NCBI GenBank assembly: GCA_024644425.1
Contig: JAHELA010000062.1
Span: 1 to 8,891 of the forward strand
DNA length: 8,891 nucleotides
From: Nitrosomonadaceae bacterium
GTDB lineage: Bacteria; Pseudomonadota; Gammaproteobacteria; Burkholderiales; Nitrosomonadaceae
Reading direction: 5' to 3'
Under the pieces are notes generated by a model. It worked only from the letters and a program-made list of their open reading frames with translations. It was not told the origin of the DNA and ran no database searches. Of this stretch, positions 1 to 7,794 are shown in pieces (position 1 is the stretch's first letter; each line of letters opens with the position of its first letter). Both the position numbers and the translations under genes were made by a program.

Positions 1-1
1 C

Positions 2-595
2 CGTATAGAAGATGCGTTAAATGCAGCGCAGTTAGGTGCAGATGCTATTGGTTTTGTATTCTGGGCTAAAAGTACACGCTTCATTTCTCCGCAAGAGGCT
101 CGTAAGATCATTATGGCATTACCACCTTTCTTAAGTTCGGTGGGAGTATATGTTGATCCAGATCCTGATTGGGTGGAGGAGACATGTTCTGTTGCTGGAC
201 TAAGTTTATTGCAATTTCATGGTGATGAATCAGCAGAATTTTGTGGCCAATTTTCATTACCGTATATTAAAGCCGTACGACTTAGATCTGGAGTAGATTT
301 GTTAGAATACGCAGCTCGTTATTCCAATGCTAGAGCTTTGTTAATAGATGCCTATGTCGAAGGCAAACCAGGTGGAACTGGTACTACGTTTGACTGGAGT
401 TTGATACCACAAAATTTGCAGTTACCACTCATACTTTCGGGCGGTCTACATGCTGATAATGTTGGCTTAGCTATTAGGGCAACAAGTCCTTGGGCAGTAG
501 ATGTGTCTAGTGGAGTGGAAGTGGATAAGGGTATTAAGGATAAAGATAAAATTGCTGCTTTTATGACAGGAGTTAGAAATGGCGAGAGCTTGTGA
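2..595 (+). CDS. trpF: Phosphoribosylanthranilate isomerase TrpF, 5' end missing
   Basis: This enzyme converts N-(5-phosphoribosyl)anthranilate to CdRP, the third step from chorismate to tryptophan, in the cytoplasm. The frame is open from base 2 and gives 197 residues, against about 205 for the family, so only the extreme N-terminus is lost. That lost part includes the catalytic cysteine of the first strand. The text begins with the family's RIEDAL and GADAIGFVF stretches. Further on are LQFHGDES, LIDAY (its Asp, about residue 116 of this fragment, is the expected general acid), GGTGTTFDW, the phosphate-binding LSGGL and VDVSSGVE. The ATG at 113 is internal and is not the start, because conserved sequence continues upstream of it. 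The 3' end overlaps trpB by 17 bp, which suggests translational coupling. Nothing looks broken. Identity is secure from motifs and the trpB neighbour. Confidence 0.96.
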   Translation, partial: RIEDALNAAQLGADAIGFVFWAKSTRFISPQEARKIIMALPPFLSSVGVYVDPDPDWVEETCSVAGLSLLQFHGDESAEFCGQFSLPYIKAVRLRSGVDLLEYAARYSNARALLIDAYVEGKPGGTGTTFDWSLIPQNLQLPLILSGGLHADNVGLAIRATSPWAVDVSSGVEVDKGIKDKDKIAAFMTGVRNGESL

Positions 596-1781
596 TCTTC
601 CCGACATTCATGGCCATTTTGGTTCTTACGGGGGCGTGTTTGTTGCAGAAACCCTATTTACTGCATTAGAGGAATTACTTATCCAATATGATCGTTATCG
701 TAACGATGCTGATTTTCAGATGGAATATGCTAATGAATTAAAATCTTACGTAGGGCGACCCAGCCCTATTTATCATGCAAAGAGATTATCAGCGCATCTC
801 GGGGGTGCGCAAATTTTGTTAAAGCGTGAAGATCTGAACCATACAGGAGCACATAAAATAAACAATGCCATTGGCCAAGCTCTTTTAGCAAAAAACATGG
901 GGAAATCACGCATAATTGCTGAAACTGGTGCTGGCCAACATGGTGTGGCCAGTGCAACTGTTGCAGCTCGGTACGGAATGGAGTGCACAGTTTATATGGG
1001 TTCCGAAGATATGAAGCGACAAGAGCCTAATGTCTATCGGATGAGGCTTCTAGGTGCAACTGTAGTGCCAGTAGATTCTGGCTCTAAAACGCTTAAAGAT
1101 GCACTTAATGAGGCCATGCGTGATTGGGTGACCAATGTAGAAAATACATTTTATATAATTGGTACAGTAGCAGGGCCACACCCATATCCAATGATGGTAC
1201 GTGATTTTCAGGCTATTATTGGTCGTGAAGCTAAATTGCAGATGCAAGAGGAATATGGGCGTCAACCAGATAAACTGATTGCTTGCGTAGGTGGTGGATC
1301 AAATGCTATCGGATTATTTTTTCCCTACCTAGAGGATAAGAATGTGGATATGATTGGTGTAGAGGCCGCTGGGCTTGGGATTGAAAGTGGTAAACACGCT
1401 GCTACTTTACTGACTGGAAAGCCGGGAGTATTGCATGGGAACCGTACTTATCTAATTCAAGATGAAGATGGGCAGATTATTGAAACTCATTCGATTTCAG
1501 CCGGACTTGATTATCCAGGTGTTGGGCCTGAACATGCATGGCTTAAAGATACAAATCGAGCACAATATGTTGGGGTAACTGATGATGAGGCCCTAGCAGC
1601 ATTTCATATGCTGTGTCGATACGAAGGTATCATTCCTGCACTAGAGTCCAGTCACGCATTGGCATATGCTGCAAAAATTTCACCCACACTTGATAAAGAG
1701 AAATTGCTGTTGGTAAATCTTTCAGGGCGAGGAGACAAAGATATAGATACTGTATCGCAGGCTACTGGCACTATTTTTTAA
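579..1781 (+). CDS. trpB: Tryptophan synthase beta chain
   Basis: TrpB is the PLP-dependent subunit that condenses indole with L-serine to give L-tryptophan. It works in an alpha2-beta2 complex with the product of the next gene. The protein has 400 residues, the normal length. The N-terminal GHFGSYGGVFVAETL is a family hallmark. HTGAHKINNA carries the Schiff-base lysine (K93), ETGAGQHG carries the catalytic glutamate (E115), GGGSNA (238-243) binds the PLP phosphate, and the C-terminal LSGRGDKD supplies the serine (S382) that contacts the PLP ring. The start at 579 is supported by AGGAG at 568-572, six bases upstream, and by the usual short leader before the DLPD motif. The ribosome binding site and start lie inside the end of trpF, and trpA follows after 16 bp. 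I see nothing unusual in the product. Confidence 0.98.
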   Translation: MARACDLPDIHGHFGSYGGVFVAETLFTALEELLIQYDRYRNDADFQMEYANELKSYVGRPSPIYHAKRLSAHLGGAQILLKREDLNHTGAHKINNAIGQALLAKNMGKSRIIAETGAGQHGVASATVAARYGMECTVYMGSEDMKRQEPNVYRMRLLGATVVPVDSGSKTLKDALNEAMRDWVTNVENTFYIIGTVAGPHPYPMMVRDFQAIIGREAKLQMQEEYGRQPDKLIACVGGGSNAIGLFFPYLEDKNVDMIGVEAAGLGIESGKHAATLLTGKPGVLHGNRTYLIQDEDGQIIETHSISAGLDYPGVGPEHAWLKDTNRAQYVGVTDDEALAAFHMLCRYEGIIPALESSHALAYAAKISPTLDKEKLLLVNLSGRGDKDIDTVSQATGTIF

Positions 1782-1797
1782 TTAGGGTTGAGATTTT

Positions 1798-2610
1798 ATG
1801 TCCCGAATTGCGGCTACATTTCGTGCATTAAACCAGAATAATAGAAAAGCGCTAATACCTTTTATCACTGCTGGTGATCCTGAACCGAAAATGACAGTTT
1901 TATTAATGCATGAGTTAGTGAATGTAGGCGCCGATATTATTGAACTTGGTGTTCCTTTCTCAGATCCAATGGCTGATGGGCCGATTATACAAAGGTCTTA
2001 TGAGCGTGCATTAAAGTGCCATGTAGGCCTAAAGGATGTATTAGAGATGGTTGCAGAATTTAGAAAAACAAATACTGTAACACCTGTGATACTAATGGGT
2101 TATGCAAATCCCGTGGAAGCTATGGGTTACCAAAATTTTGCAGTTAAAGCTGAAATGTGTGGTGTAGATGCAGTGTTGACAGTAGATTACCCGCCGGAGG
2201 AATGTGAAGAGTGGCTAAAATGCCTCAAACAAAAGAAGATAGATGCTATTTTTCTCCTTTCACCTACCACATCAGAATTACGTGTTAAGGAAGTTGCAAA
2301 AAAGGCTCAAGGATTTGTGTACTATGTTTCACTGAAAGGCGTAACTGGAGCCGGACACTTTGATCTGAAAGAGGTAGCTGACAAACTTACTTATTTGCGA
2401 TCATATATTTCTATTCCAATTGGCGTTGGATTTGGTATACATGATATTGTAACGGCAAGTGCAGTTGCTGAATTGGCAGATGCTGTAGTGGTTGGTAGCC
2501 GGATTATTGAGGAAATAGAGAAATCGGATAAAAATAAAGTGCTAATGAATGTGTCTAATTTAGTAAGAAGTTTACGTAAAGCAATAAATAAAGTTAGTTT
2601 AGAACACTAA
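1798..2610 (+). CDS. trpA: Tryptophan synthase alpha chain
   Basis: TrpA cleaves indole-3-glycerol phosphate to indole and glyceraldehyde 3-phosphate and passes the indole through a tunnel to TrpB. The protein has 270 residues, normal for this TIM-barrel family. The catalytic pair is in place: E49 in IIELGVPFSDP and D60 in MADGPIIQ, at the same numbers as in the enteric enzymes. The loop VSLKGVTGAG (177-186) and the phosphate-binding GVGFGI (209-214) and VVGSRI (231-236) are also present. The ribosome binding site is modest: AGGG at 1784-1787 or TTGAG nearer the ATG. The gap to trpB is 16 bp and to accD 25 bp, with no terminator in either, so the trp genes and accD are probably on one transcript. 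Confidence 0.98.
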   Translation: MSRIAATFRALNQNNRKALIPFITAGDPEPKMTVLLMHELVNVGADIIELGVPFSDPMADGPIIQRSYERALKCHVGLKDVLEMVAEFRKTNTVTPVILMGYANPVEAMGYQNFAVKAEMCGVDAVLTVDYPPEECEEWLKCLKQKKIDAIFLLSPTTSELRVKEVAKKAQGFVYYVSLKGVTGAGHFDLKEVADKLTYLRSYISIPIGVGFGIHDIVTASAVAELADAVVVGSRIIEEIEKSDKNKVLMNVSNLVRSLRKAINKVSLEH

Positions 2611-2635
2611 ATGATAGAGGTTAAAGACAAAGCTT

Positions 2636-3511
2636 ATGAGTTGGTTTAAAAAACTTTTTCCGCCAAAGATAAAACGAAAGGAGAGTGGTGAAAAAAGAGT
2701 TGTGCCAGAAGGACTCTGGAGCAAATGCGCTTCTTGTGAGGCGGTACTATATTACTCTGATTTGGGAAATAATTTTAATGTTTGCCCAAAGTGTAATCAT
2801 CATAATCGTATTTCTGCCAGAGTGCGGTTAGATTTGTTTCTAGACACAGAGGGACGCAATGAGATTGGTGCGGAAGTGTTACCAATGGATCCACTTAAAT
2901 TCATTGATAGCAAGCATTATGATGATCGATTGTTGCAGGCTAAAAAAGATACAGGTGAAGATGATGCGCTTGTAGTTATGCAAGGTAGTGTTCAGACGGT
3001 ACCCTTGGTAGCAGCAGCATTTGAATTTGGGTTTATGGGGGGCTCTATGGGATCTGTGGTGGGCGAACGCTTCGTACGAGCAGTACAAGTATGCGTTGAG
3101 CAACATTTACCACTTGTTTGCTTTGCTGCCAGTGGAGGTGCGCGTATGCAAGAGGGTTTATTATCATTGATGCAGATGGCTAAAACTTCTGCTGTACTTA
3201 CCAAACTGAAGCAGGAGAAACTTCCTTTTATCTCAGTGTTAACAGACCCTACTATGGGAGGAGTTTCAGCAAGCTTTGCTTTTATTGGTGATATAGTAGT
3301 TGCAGAACCTAAGGCATTGATAGGATTTGCTGGGCCTCGAGTGATTGAGCAAACAGTACGGCAGACTTTGCCAGAAGGATTTCAGCGTGCAGAATTTTTA
3401 CTTGAGCATGGTGCTATAGACATGATTATTGACCGTAGACAGATGCGCGATAAGATTGTAAATCTATGTACATTGTTAATGCGGCTTCCAGCTCATCCTA
3501 TTTCTTTGTAG
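2636..3511 (+). CDS. accD: Acetyl-CoA carboxylase carboxyltransferase subunit beta
   Basis: AccD is one half of the carboxyltransferase that, with AccA, moves CO2 from carboxybiotin on AccB to acetyl-CoA to form malonyl-CoA for fatty-acid synthesis. The protein has 291 residues. The N-terminal zinc ribbon is complete: C31-x2-C34 and C50-x2-C53. The crotonase-fold domain follows, with GGSMGSVVGERF (135-146), the oxyanion-hole stretch ASGGARMQEG (165-174), TMGGVSASFA (206-215) and GFAGPRVIEQT (230-240). The start MSWFKKLFPPKIKR is typical of betaproteobacterial AccD. AGAGG at 2616-2620 is the best ribosome binding site but sits 15 bases from the ATG, farther than usual. trpA lies 25 bp upstream and folC 48 bp downstream, the usual partner order. 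The product looks intact. Confidence 0.98.
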   Translation: MSWFKKLFPPKIKRKESGEKRVVPEGLWSKCASCEAVLYYSDLGNNFNVCPKCNHHNRISARVRLDLFLDTEGRNEIGAEVLPMDPLKFIDSKHYDDRLLQAKKDTGEDDALVVMQGSVQTVPLVAAAFEFGFMGGSMGSVVGERFVRAVQVCVEQHLPLVCFAASGGARMQEGLLSLMQMAKTSAVLTKLKQEKLPFISVLTDPTMGGVSASFAFIGDIVVAEPKALIGFAGPRVIEQTVRQTLPEGFQRAEFLLEHGAIDMIIDRRQMRDKIVNLCTLLMRLPAHPISL

Positions 3512-3546
3512 CTCTAATATTTCATAACTTGATTTTTTTAAGCTTA

Positions 3547-3562
3547 CATGTGACAGCACATG
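3547..3562 (+). repeat. Inverted repeat containing the folC start codon
   Basis: CATGTG (3547-3552) and CACATG (3557-3562) are perfect complements around a four-base ACAG loop. The ATG of folC is the last three bases of the right arm. No convincing Shine-Dalgarno sequence lies in front of this start. In RNA the six-pair stem could hide the start codon. Whether it does so, or is chance, cannot be told from one sequence. Confidence 0.35.
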
Positions 3563-4864
3563 ATCGAACGTAATTCTAAGCTTAGAACTCTGCCTGAATG
3601 GTTGGCCTATCTTGAATGTCTTCATCCCAAGTTTATCGAGTTGGGACTGGAGCGTATAAATCAAGTTAAGATGAAATTAGACATTTCTCCATCATTTCCC
3701 ATAATTACAGTTGGGGGCACCAATGGAAAAGGCTCAACCTGTTTAATGCTGGAGACCATTTTAAGTCGTGCCGGGTATCGTGTTGGATGCTATACGTCGC
3801 CACATCTTTTTTGTTATAACGAAAGGATACGTATAGGCCAGCAGGAGGTTAGCGATGCTGAATTGTGTAAGATTTTTAATATAGTTGAAACTGCCAGGAT
3901 AGATTGCGATGTTTCCTTGACTTATTTTGAATTTGGAACACTAGCTGCCATGCAACTATTTGTTCAAGCTAGTGTAGATGTAGCAATCCTAGAGGTAGGA
4001 CTTGGAGGAAGATTAGATGCTGTCAATATTTTTGACGCTGATTGTGCTGTGCTTGCTAGTATTGAATGTGATCATATGAATTATCTTGGAGACACGCGTG
4101 AGAAAATTGGGTTTGAAAAAGCAGGGATTTTTAGAAGAGGGAAGGCTGCAATTTGTTCAGATTTAAATACTCCTAATTCCGTAAGACAATATGCAGATTC
4201 TATTGGGGCAAAACTAATTGTTATAGGAGAAAATTTTGGTTATAAAGCTGAGAAAAAATTATGGAAGTATTGGGATAACAAAAAGAATGAGTACTCTCTT
4301 CCCCGCCCAGCTCTTAAAGGCATTCATCAAGTACAAAACGCTAGCGCTTGTCTTGCAACATTAGATGCGGTTAGAGATATTTTGCCTGTTACCAGCAGTC
4401 ATATTTACCAGGGCTTGCAGGAAGCAGTATTACCAGGCCGATTTCAGGAGTTATCTAGGAAGCCAGAAATAATTCTTGATGTGGCTCATAATCCGGGCGC
4501 GGTACGTGCCTTGAGTAACAATCTTGATGACACGGATTTCTGTCAGAAAACTTATGCTGTATTTGCAATCCTTAAGGATAAGGATATAGATGGTGTGGTA
4601 AGAGAACTTATGCATAAAATTGATACTTGGCTTGTAGCAGATATTGACTCTTCGCGCGGCGCCTCTTCTGATGAAATAGTGCAGGCACTTGAAAACTCAG
4701 GTATAAATAAAGGAAGTGGGGCAATCTTTACTTTTCCCGATCCTGTTTCAGCCTATGTATTTGCCTGTAAGCATTCAACCAAAAATGATAGAATTTGTAT
4801 ATTTGGCTCGTTTTATGTTGTGGGAGAAGTGATGCAATATATGAATTTGGTAAAGTATGAGTAG
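3560..4864 (+). CDS. folC: Bifunctional dihydrofolate synthase / folylpolyglutamate synthase
   Basis: FolC ligates glutamate to dihydropteroate to give dihydrofolate, then adds further glutamates to reduced folates, using ATP in the cytoplasm. The protein has 434 residues, usual for the bacterial bifunctional form. It is a Mur-ligase-type fold: P-loop VGGTNGKGST (51-60), TSPHL (79-83), YFEFGT (122-127), EVGLGGRLDAVN (145-156) and DHMNYLGDT (171-179, with the metal-binding His). FEKAGI contains K187, at the place of the carbamylated lysine in E. coli FolC. The C-terminal ligase domain shows LPGRFQ (291-296), DVAHNPGA (307-314) and FGSFYVVGE (415-423). The ATG at 3560 is chosen because LPEWLAYLE lies about ten residues in, as in homologues, and no earlier in-frame start survives: the in-frame ATG at 3548 is followed at once by TGA. 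There is no clear ribosome binding site, and the start codon lies in a hairpin (3547-3562). Confidence 0.95.
   Translation: MIERNSKLRTLPEWLAYLECLHPKFIELGLERINQVKMKLDISPSFPIITVGGTNGKGSTCLMLETILSRAGYRVGCYTSPHLFCYNERIRIGQQEVSDAELCKIFNIVETARIDCDVSLTYFEFGTLAAMQLFVQASVDVAILEVGLGGRLDAVNIFDADCAVLASIECDHMNYLGDTREKIGFEKAGIFRRGKAAICSDLNTPNSVRQYADSIGAKLIVIGENFGYKAEKKLWKYWDNKKNEYSLPRPALKGIHQVQNASACLATLDAVRDILPVTSSHIYQGLQEAVLPGRFQELSRKPEIILDVAHNPGAVRALSNNLDDTDFCQKTYAVFAILKDKDIDGVVRELMHKIDTWLVADIDSSRGASSDEIVQALENSGINKGSGAIFTFPDPVSAYVFACKHSTKNDRICIFGSFYVVGEVMQYMNLVKYE
3574..3587. repeat. 14-bp perfect palindrome in the start of folC
   Basis: TTCTAAGCTTAGAA is a perfect 14-bp palindrome covering about codons 5-10 of folC. 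Its core TAAGCTTA also occurs at 3539-3546, just ahead of the folC start, so two copies of the 8-bp palindrome flank the start codon 38 bp apart. This could be an operator-like pair. However, a 14-bp palindrome somewhere in 9 kb of AT-rich DNA is not rare, so the call is weak. Confidence 0.2.
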
Positions 4865-4881
4865 TGACTGGACAGATTTGT

Positions 4882-5508
4882 ATGGCTAGAACTGTAAGCG
4901 AAGAAGACCTGTTATTAAGAAAACGTGCCAGAAGGCGATTGGTCGGAGCAATTGCACTTGTGATTGTGGCTATTGTAATTTTGCCAATGATGCTTGATCA
5001 AACACCAAAACCAGAAAACGAAGAAATTGAAATAACTATCCCCTCTGAGAACCTCAGTGATAAGGTTTCTTCTGACATGAGCTCTGAGACTAGTGTGCAT
5101 ACTAATATTGATTCTGATGTTAAAGAATCCGCTCCAGTTGTTCTGCAGACTGAGAAAATAGAGCCAGACTTGTTAGGACAGTTAGTAGAAGAAAAGGAGA
5201 AACAGGGGAGTAAACTAGCAAAAGGTACAAAAAGTTCCAAGCATAATACTGATGATAATAATTCTACTGTTACTTCGGAAATATTTGTGGTTCAGTTGGG
5301 AGCTTTTTCTGATTTGGCCAAAGCAAAGCATCAGCTACGTAATCTAGTATCAAATGGGATAGAAAAATCATATATGGAAACATTAAAGAACAAGGGAAAG
5401 AAAATATGGCGAGTGCGTATTGGTCCTTTCTCTACCCGCGAGGTAGCAGATGAGAAGCTTAAGAAATTGAGGGAACTTGGACTTGATGGTGTAGTGATGA
5501 CCAAATAA
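4882..5508 (+). CDS. dedD: SPOR-domain membrane protein, DedD-like
   Basis: This is a bitopic inner-membrane protein expected to bind denuded septal peptidoglycan through a C-terminal SPOR domain, so it probably takes part in cell division. From the ATG at 4882 it has 208 residues. A basic cytoplasmic head rich in Arg (13-19) comes first, then one membrane helix (about 20-38), then a polar acidic Ser/Glu/Lys linker of low complexity (about 40-130). The SPOR domain (134-208) shows FVVQLGAFSD, then WRVRIGPFSTREVADEKL. An in-frame GTG at 4864 would add six residues (MTGQIC), but it overlaps the folC stop and lacks a ribosome binding site. MARTVSEEDLLLRKRARRRL is the more natural N-terminus. The ribosome binding site for the ATG is also weak. 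Position between folC and cvpA matches dedD of E. coli. The symbol rests on synteny and architecture, since SPOR proteins diverge fast. Confidence 0.88.
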   Translation: MARTVSEEDLLLRKRARRRLVGAIALVIVAIVILPMMLDQTPKPENEEIEITIPSENLSDKVSSDMSSETSVHTNIDSDVKESAPVVLQTEKIEPDLLGQLVEEKEKQGSKLAKGTKSSKHNTDDNNSTVTSEIFVVQLGAFSDLAKAKHQLRNLVSNGIEKSYMETLKNKGKKIWRVRIGPFSTREVADEKLKKLRELGLDGVVMTK

Positions 5509-5599
5509 CTTTATTATTGGACTTTGTTACTACAGCACAATTTATCTAGGTATAACAAAAACATTTGTTTTGTAATCTCAATAATGTCAGTAATAATAA

Positions 5600-6094
5600 A
5601 TGACTATATTTGATTTTGTTGTCTTGATAATATTTGTTATATCGATTTCGATAAGTGTAATACGAGGCATAGTACGTGAAACATTCTCTCTAGCTGGTTG
5701 GGTGATTGCGTATATAGCAGCAAAGACATTTGCGAATGATTTTGTGTCTATGTTGCCACTAAGCATTACAGGTGATTCTTTGCGTGTGCTTGTATCATTT
5801 TCTGCGCTTTTTCTATCTGTATTGCTTGTGATGAGTCTGATTACTATACTTGCGTCAGCATTAGTTAAAACAGTAGGCTTAGGGTCTGTAGATAGATTAT
5901 TTGGTGCATTTTTTGGTCTTGCGCGCGGATTGCTAGCAGTATTAGTCCTTGTATTGCTAGCAGGTTTGACTACGCTGCCGCAAGAGCCATTTTGGCAGAA
6001 AGCATTGTTGAGTAGGCATTTAGAAGCGGGGGTAATAATGACAATGCCTTGGTTGCCACATGATTTATCGAGACGAATTAATTATAGAAATTAA
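5600..6094 (+). CDS. cvpA: CvpA family inner-membrane protein
   Basis: CvpA is named for its need in colicin V production in E. coli. Its molecular job is not settled, and links to envelope stress and bile resistance are reported in enterics. The protein has 164 residues, the usual size, with four predicted membrane helices (about 3-21, 28-46, 63-87 and 101-123) and a short polar tail. Family-typical stretches are MTIFDFVVL at the start, RGIVRETFSLAGW (22-34) and GSVDRLFGAFFGLARG (95-110). The start at 5600 gives the conserved N-terminus, but no good Shine-Dalgarno sequence precedes it. The 91 bp upstream carries no gene, no convincing promoter and only a weak A/T inverted repeat. It precedes purF, as in many proteobacteria. 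Confidence 0.95.
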   Translation: MTIFDFVVLIIFVISISISVIRGIVRETFSLAGWVIAYIAAKTFANDFVSMLPLSITGDSLRVLVSFSALFLSVLLVMSLITILASALVKTVGLGSVDRLFGAFFGLARGLLAVLVLVLLAGLTTLPQEPFWQKALLSRHLEAGVIMTMPWLPHDLSRRINYRN

Positions 6095-6234
6095 TATAGA
6101 AACAGTGGATACTTTCAAAGAAAGAGTGGCACTGAAATGGTGTAGTTACTATATGGTATGTAGATTTGTAAGAACTGTCTTGTTTCATGTTTTTTATATA
6201 AGGTTAATTTAAGTAATCTTTTCGAGGTGTAATC
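6095..6234 (+). promoter_or_regulatory. purF leader with ribosome binding site and weak promoter candidate
   Basis: This 140-bp stretch between cvpA and purF has no gene. GAGGTG at 6224-6229, five bases before the purF ATG, is one of the best ribosome binding sites in the window. TATAAG at 6197-6202 matches five of six -10 positions, but no good -35 box lies at the right distance, so a separate purF promoter is only possible. CTTTC/GAAAG (6112-6124) is a short dyad without a T run and is not a terminator. I recognise no riboswitch or known operator here. Confidence 0.35.
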
Positions 6235-7752
6235 ATGTGCGGAATCCTAGGTGTAGTTGCTCGGTCTCCTGCAAATCAACTGCTCTACGATGGCTTACTA
6301 GTGCTTCAACATCGTGGGCAGGATGCTGCTGGTATTGTTACTTCTCAGGATAAGGCTTTTCATATGCATAAGGGTGGCGGCCTAGTAAGAGACGTATTTC
6401 GTACTCGAAATATGCGATCTTTATTAGGTAATATGGGTATGGCGCATGTTCGTTATCCTACTGCTGGCTCACCAGAATCGTCAGCTGAGGCGCAGCCTTT
6501 TTATGTAAACTCACCATTTGGAATAGTATTGGGGCACAATGGCAACCTTACAAATGCCGCTGAACTTAATCAAGAATTATTTCGTGCGGATTTGCGCCAT
6601 GTTAATACTAATTCGGATTCTGAAGTTTTACTAAACGTACTAGCGCATGAGCTGCAGGAAACCGCAAGAAAACATCAATTGGATCCTGCTGCTATCTTTA
6701 ATGCGGTTTCTGGTGTCCATCGGCGCTGTCGTGGCGCTTATGCAGTGGTTGCGATGATTGCAGGTTATGGATTACTAGCTTTTCGTGATCCTCATGGTAT
6801 TCGTCCGCTAGTGTTTGGTAGTACAGATACTGAGCATGGTGTCGAGTATCTAGTGGCATCCGAGAGCGTGGCTCTTGATACATTGGGATTTAAGCTTATA
6901 CGTGACATTGCTCCAGGCGAAGCAATTTTTGTTGATGAGGACGGCAATTTTTATAGTAAACAATGTGCAGATAATTATTCGCTTAACCCGTGTATATTTG
7001 AATATGTATATCTGGCACGTCCCGACTCGTTAATGAATGGCATTTCGGTTTATGAGACACGACTCAACATGGGCGAAAGTTTAGCTAACAAAATTACCAA
7101 AAACATGCGTCATCTTGACATTGATGTAGTAATTCCAATTCCTGATTCTAGCCGTCCGAGTGCTTTGCAACTAGCTAATCGTCTTGGTCTTAATTTTCGA
7201 GAGGGTTTTGTCAAGAACCGCTATATTGGGCGAACTTTTATTATGCAAGGACAGCAGAGGCGCAAATCAGTACGACAAAAACTGAATGCAATGAGTGTAG
7301 AATTTCGTGGAAAGAATGTATTGCTTGTAGATGACTCAATTGTACGAGGTACTACTAGTCGAGAAATTGTACAGATGGCGCAAGAGGCTGGTGCGCGTAA
7401 AGTATATTTCGCATCTGCTGCGCCACCAGTACGTTTTCCTAACGTATATGGGATAGATATGCCGACACGTCAAGAGTTGATTGCAACTGGACGTGATGAT
7501 GATCATATTAGGCACGAAATTGGTGCAGACTATCTGATTTATCAGGATCTTGACTCGCTTAAGAAGGACGTTAGTCGAGTTAAGCCATCGATTGAACATT
7601 TTGAGACTTCTTGTTTTGATGGCAACTATATTACAGGTGACGTTACTCCAGAATATTTGGCAGTGATTGAAGCGCAACGCAACACGGGTGCAACATTGTC
7701 ACGATTAGAGAACAGCTCGCAGCTAGATTTAAGTTTAGTGGCATCAGATTGA
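6235..7752 (+). CDS. purF: Amidophosphoribosyltransferase (glutamine PRPP amidotransferase)
   Basis: PurF makes 5-phosphoribosylamine from PRPP and glutamine, the committed step of de novo purine synthesis. The protein has 505 residues, normal for the proteobacterial type. The N-terminal glutaminase begins MCGILGVV: removal of Met exposes the catalytic Cys (C2 here), so no propeptide is predicted. HRGQDAAGI (27-34), HVRYPTAG (71-78), HNGNLTN (101-107) and TNSDSEV (125-131) complete the glutamine site. The phosphoribosyltransferase domain carries IPIPDSSRPSA (300-310) and the PRPP loop VLLVDDSIVRGTTS (362-375). There are few cysteines and no sign of the iron-sulfur-ligand pattern of the Bacillus type, so it is probably the cluster-free form. 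A strong ribosome binding site sets the start. The stop falls 7 bp before the metZ promoter -35 box, with no terminator of its own. Confidence 0.98.
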   Translation: MCGILGVVARSPANQLLYDGLLVLQHRGQDAAGIVTSQDKAFHMHKGGGLVRDVFRTRNMRSLLGNMGMAHVRYPTAGSPESSAEAQPFYVNSPFGIVLGHNGNLTNAAELNQELFRADLRHVNTNSDSEVLLNVLAHELQETARKHQLDPAAIFNAVSGVHRRCRGAYAVVAMIAGYGLLAFRDPHGIRPLVFGSTDTEHGVEYLVASESVALDTLGFKLIRDIAPGEAIFVDEDGNFYSKQCADNYSLNPCIFEYVYLARPDSLMNGISVYETRLNMGESLANKITKNMRHLDIDVVIPIPDSSRPSALQLANRLGLNFREGFVKNRYIGRTFIMQGQQRRKSVRQKLNAMSVEFRGKNVLLVDDSIVRGTTSREIVQMAQEAGARKVYFASAAPPVRFPNVYGIDMPTRQELIATGRDDDHIRHEIGADYLIYQDLDSLKKDVSRVKPSIEHFETSCFDGNYITGDVTPEYLAVIEAQRNTGATLSRLENSSQLDLSLVASD

Positions 7753-7759
7753 TGGGTAT

Positions 7760-7788
7760 TTGACAAAGCTCATTACTGAGTGTAATTT
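7760..7788 (+). promoter_or_regulatory. Probable metZ promoter
   Basis: TTGACA at 7760-7765 is a perfect sigma-70 -35 box. Two overlapping -10 candidates follow: TGTAAT at 7781-7786 (five of six matches, 15-bp spacer) and TAATTT at 7783-7788 (three of six, 17-bp spacer). Either puts the transcript start near 7793-7795, just ahead of the first helix of the riboswitch, which is where a riboswitch leader should begin. It lies immediately after the purF stop, so metZ is probably its own transcription unit, possibly with read-through from purF. Confidence 0.6.
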
Positions 7789-7794
7789 ACAAAT

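Noticed and set aside
4864..4881. GTG start for the SPOR protein, extending it by six residues
   Set aside because: It overlaps the folC stop without a ribosome binding site, and the extension does not resemble the usual N-terminus. The ATG at 4882 gives a natural basic head and membrane helix.
5555..5573. Inverted repeat ACAAAA/TTTTGT between the SPOR gene and cvpA
   Set aside because: Five of its six pairs are A-T, and no T run follows, so it is not a credible terminator. The flanking promoter-like hexamers match only about half the consensus.
5584..5613. Nine-codon open frame overlapping the cvpA start
   Set aside because: No ribosome binding site, very short, AT-rich chance frame.
6077..6095. 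ATTAAT inverted repeat around the cvpA stop
   Set aside because: Only A/T pairs and no T run. This is expected by chance in this base composition.
7336..7677. Minus-strand open frame of 113 codons inside purF
   Set aside because: It lies fully inside a strongly conserved purF on the other strand. The translation is rich in Cys, Arg, Asn and Ser, shows no domain, and has no promoter context.
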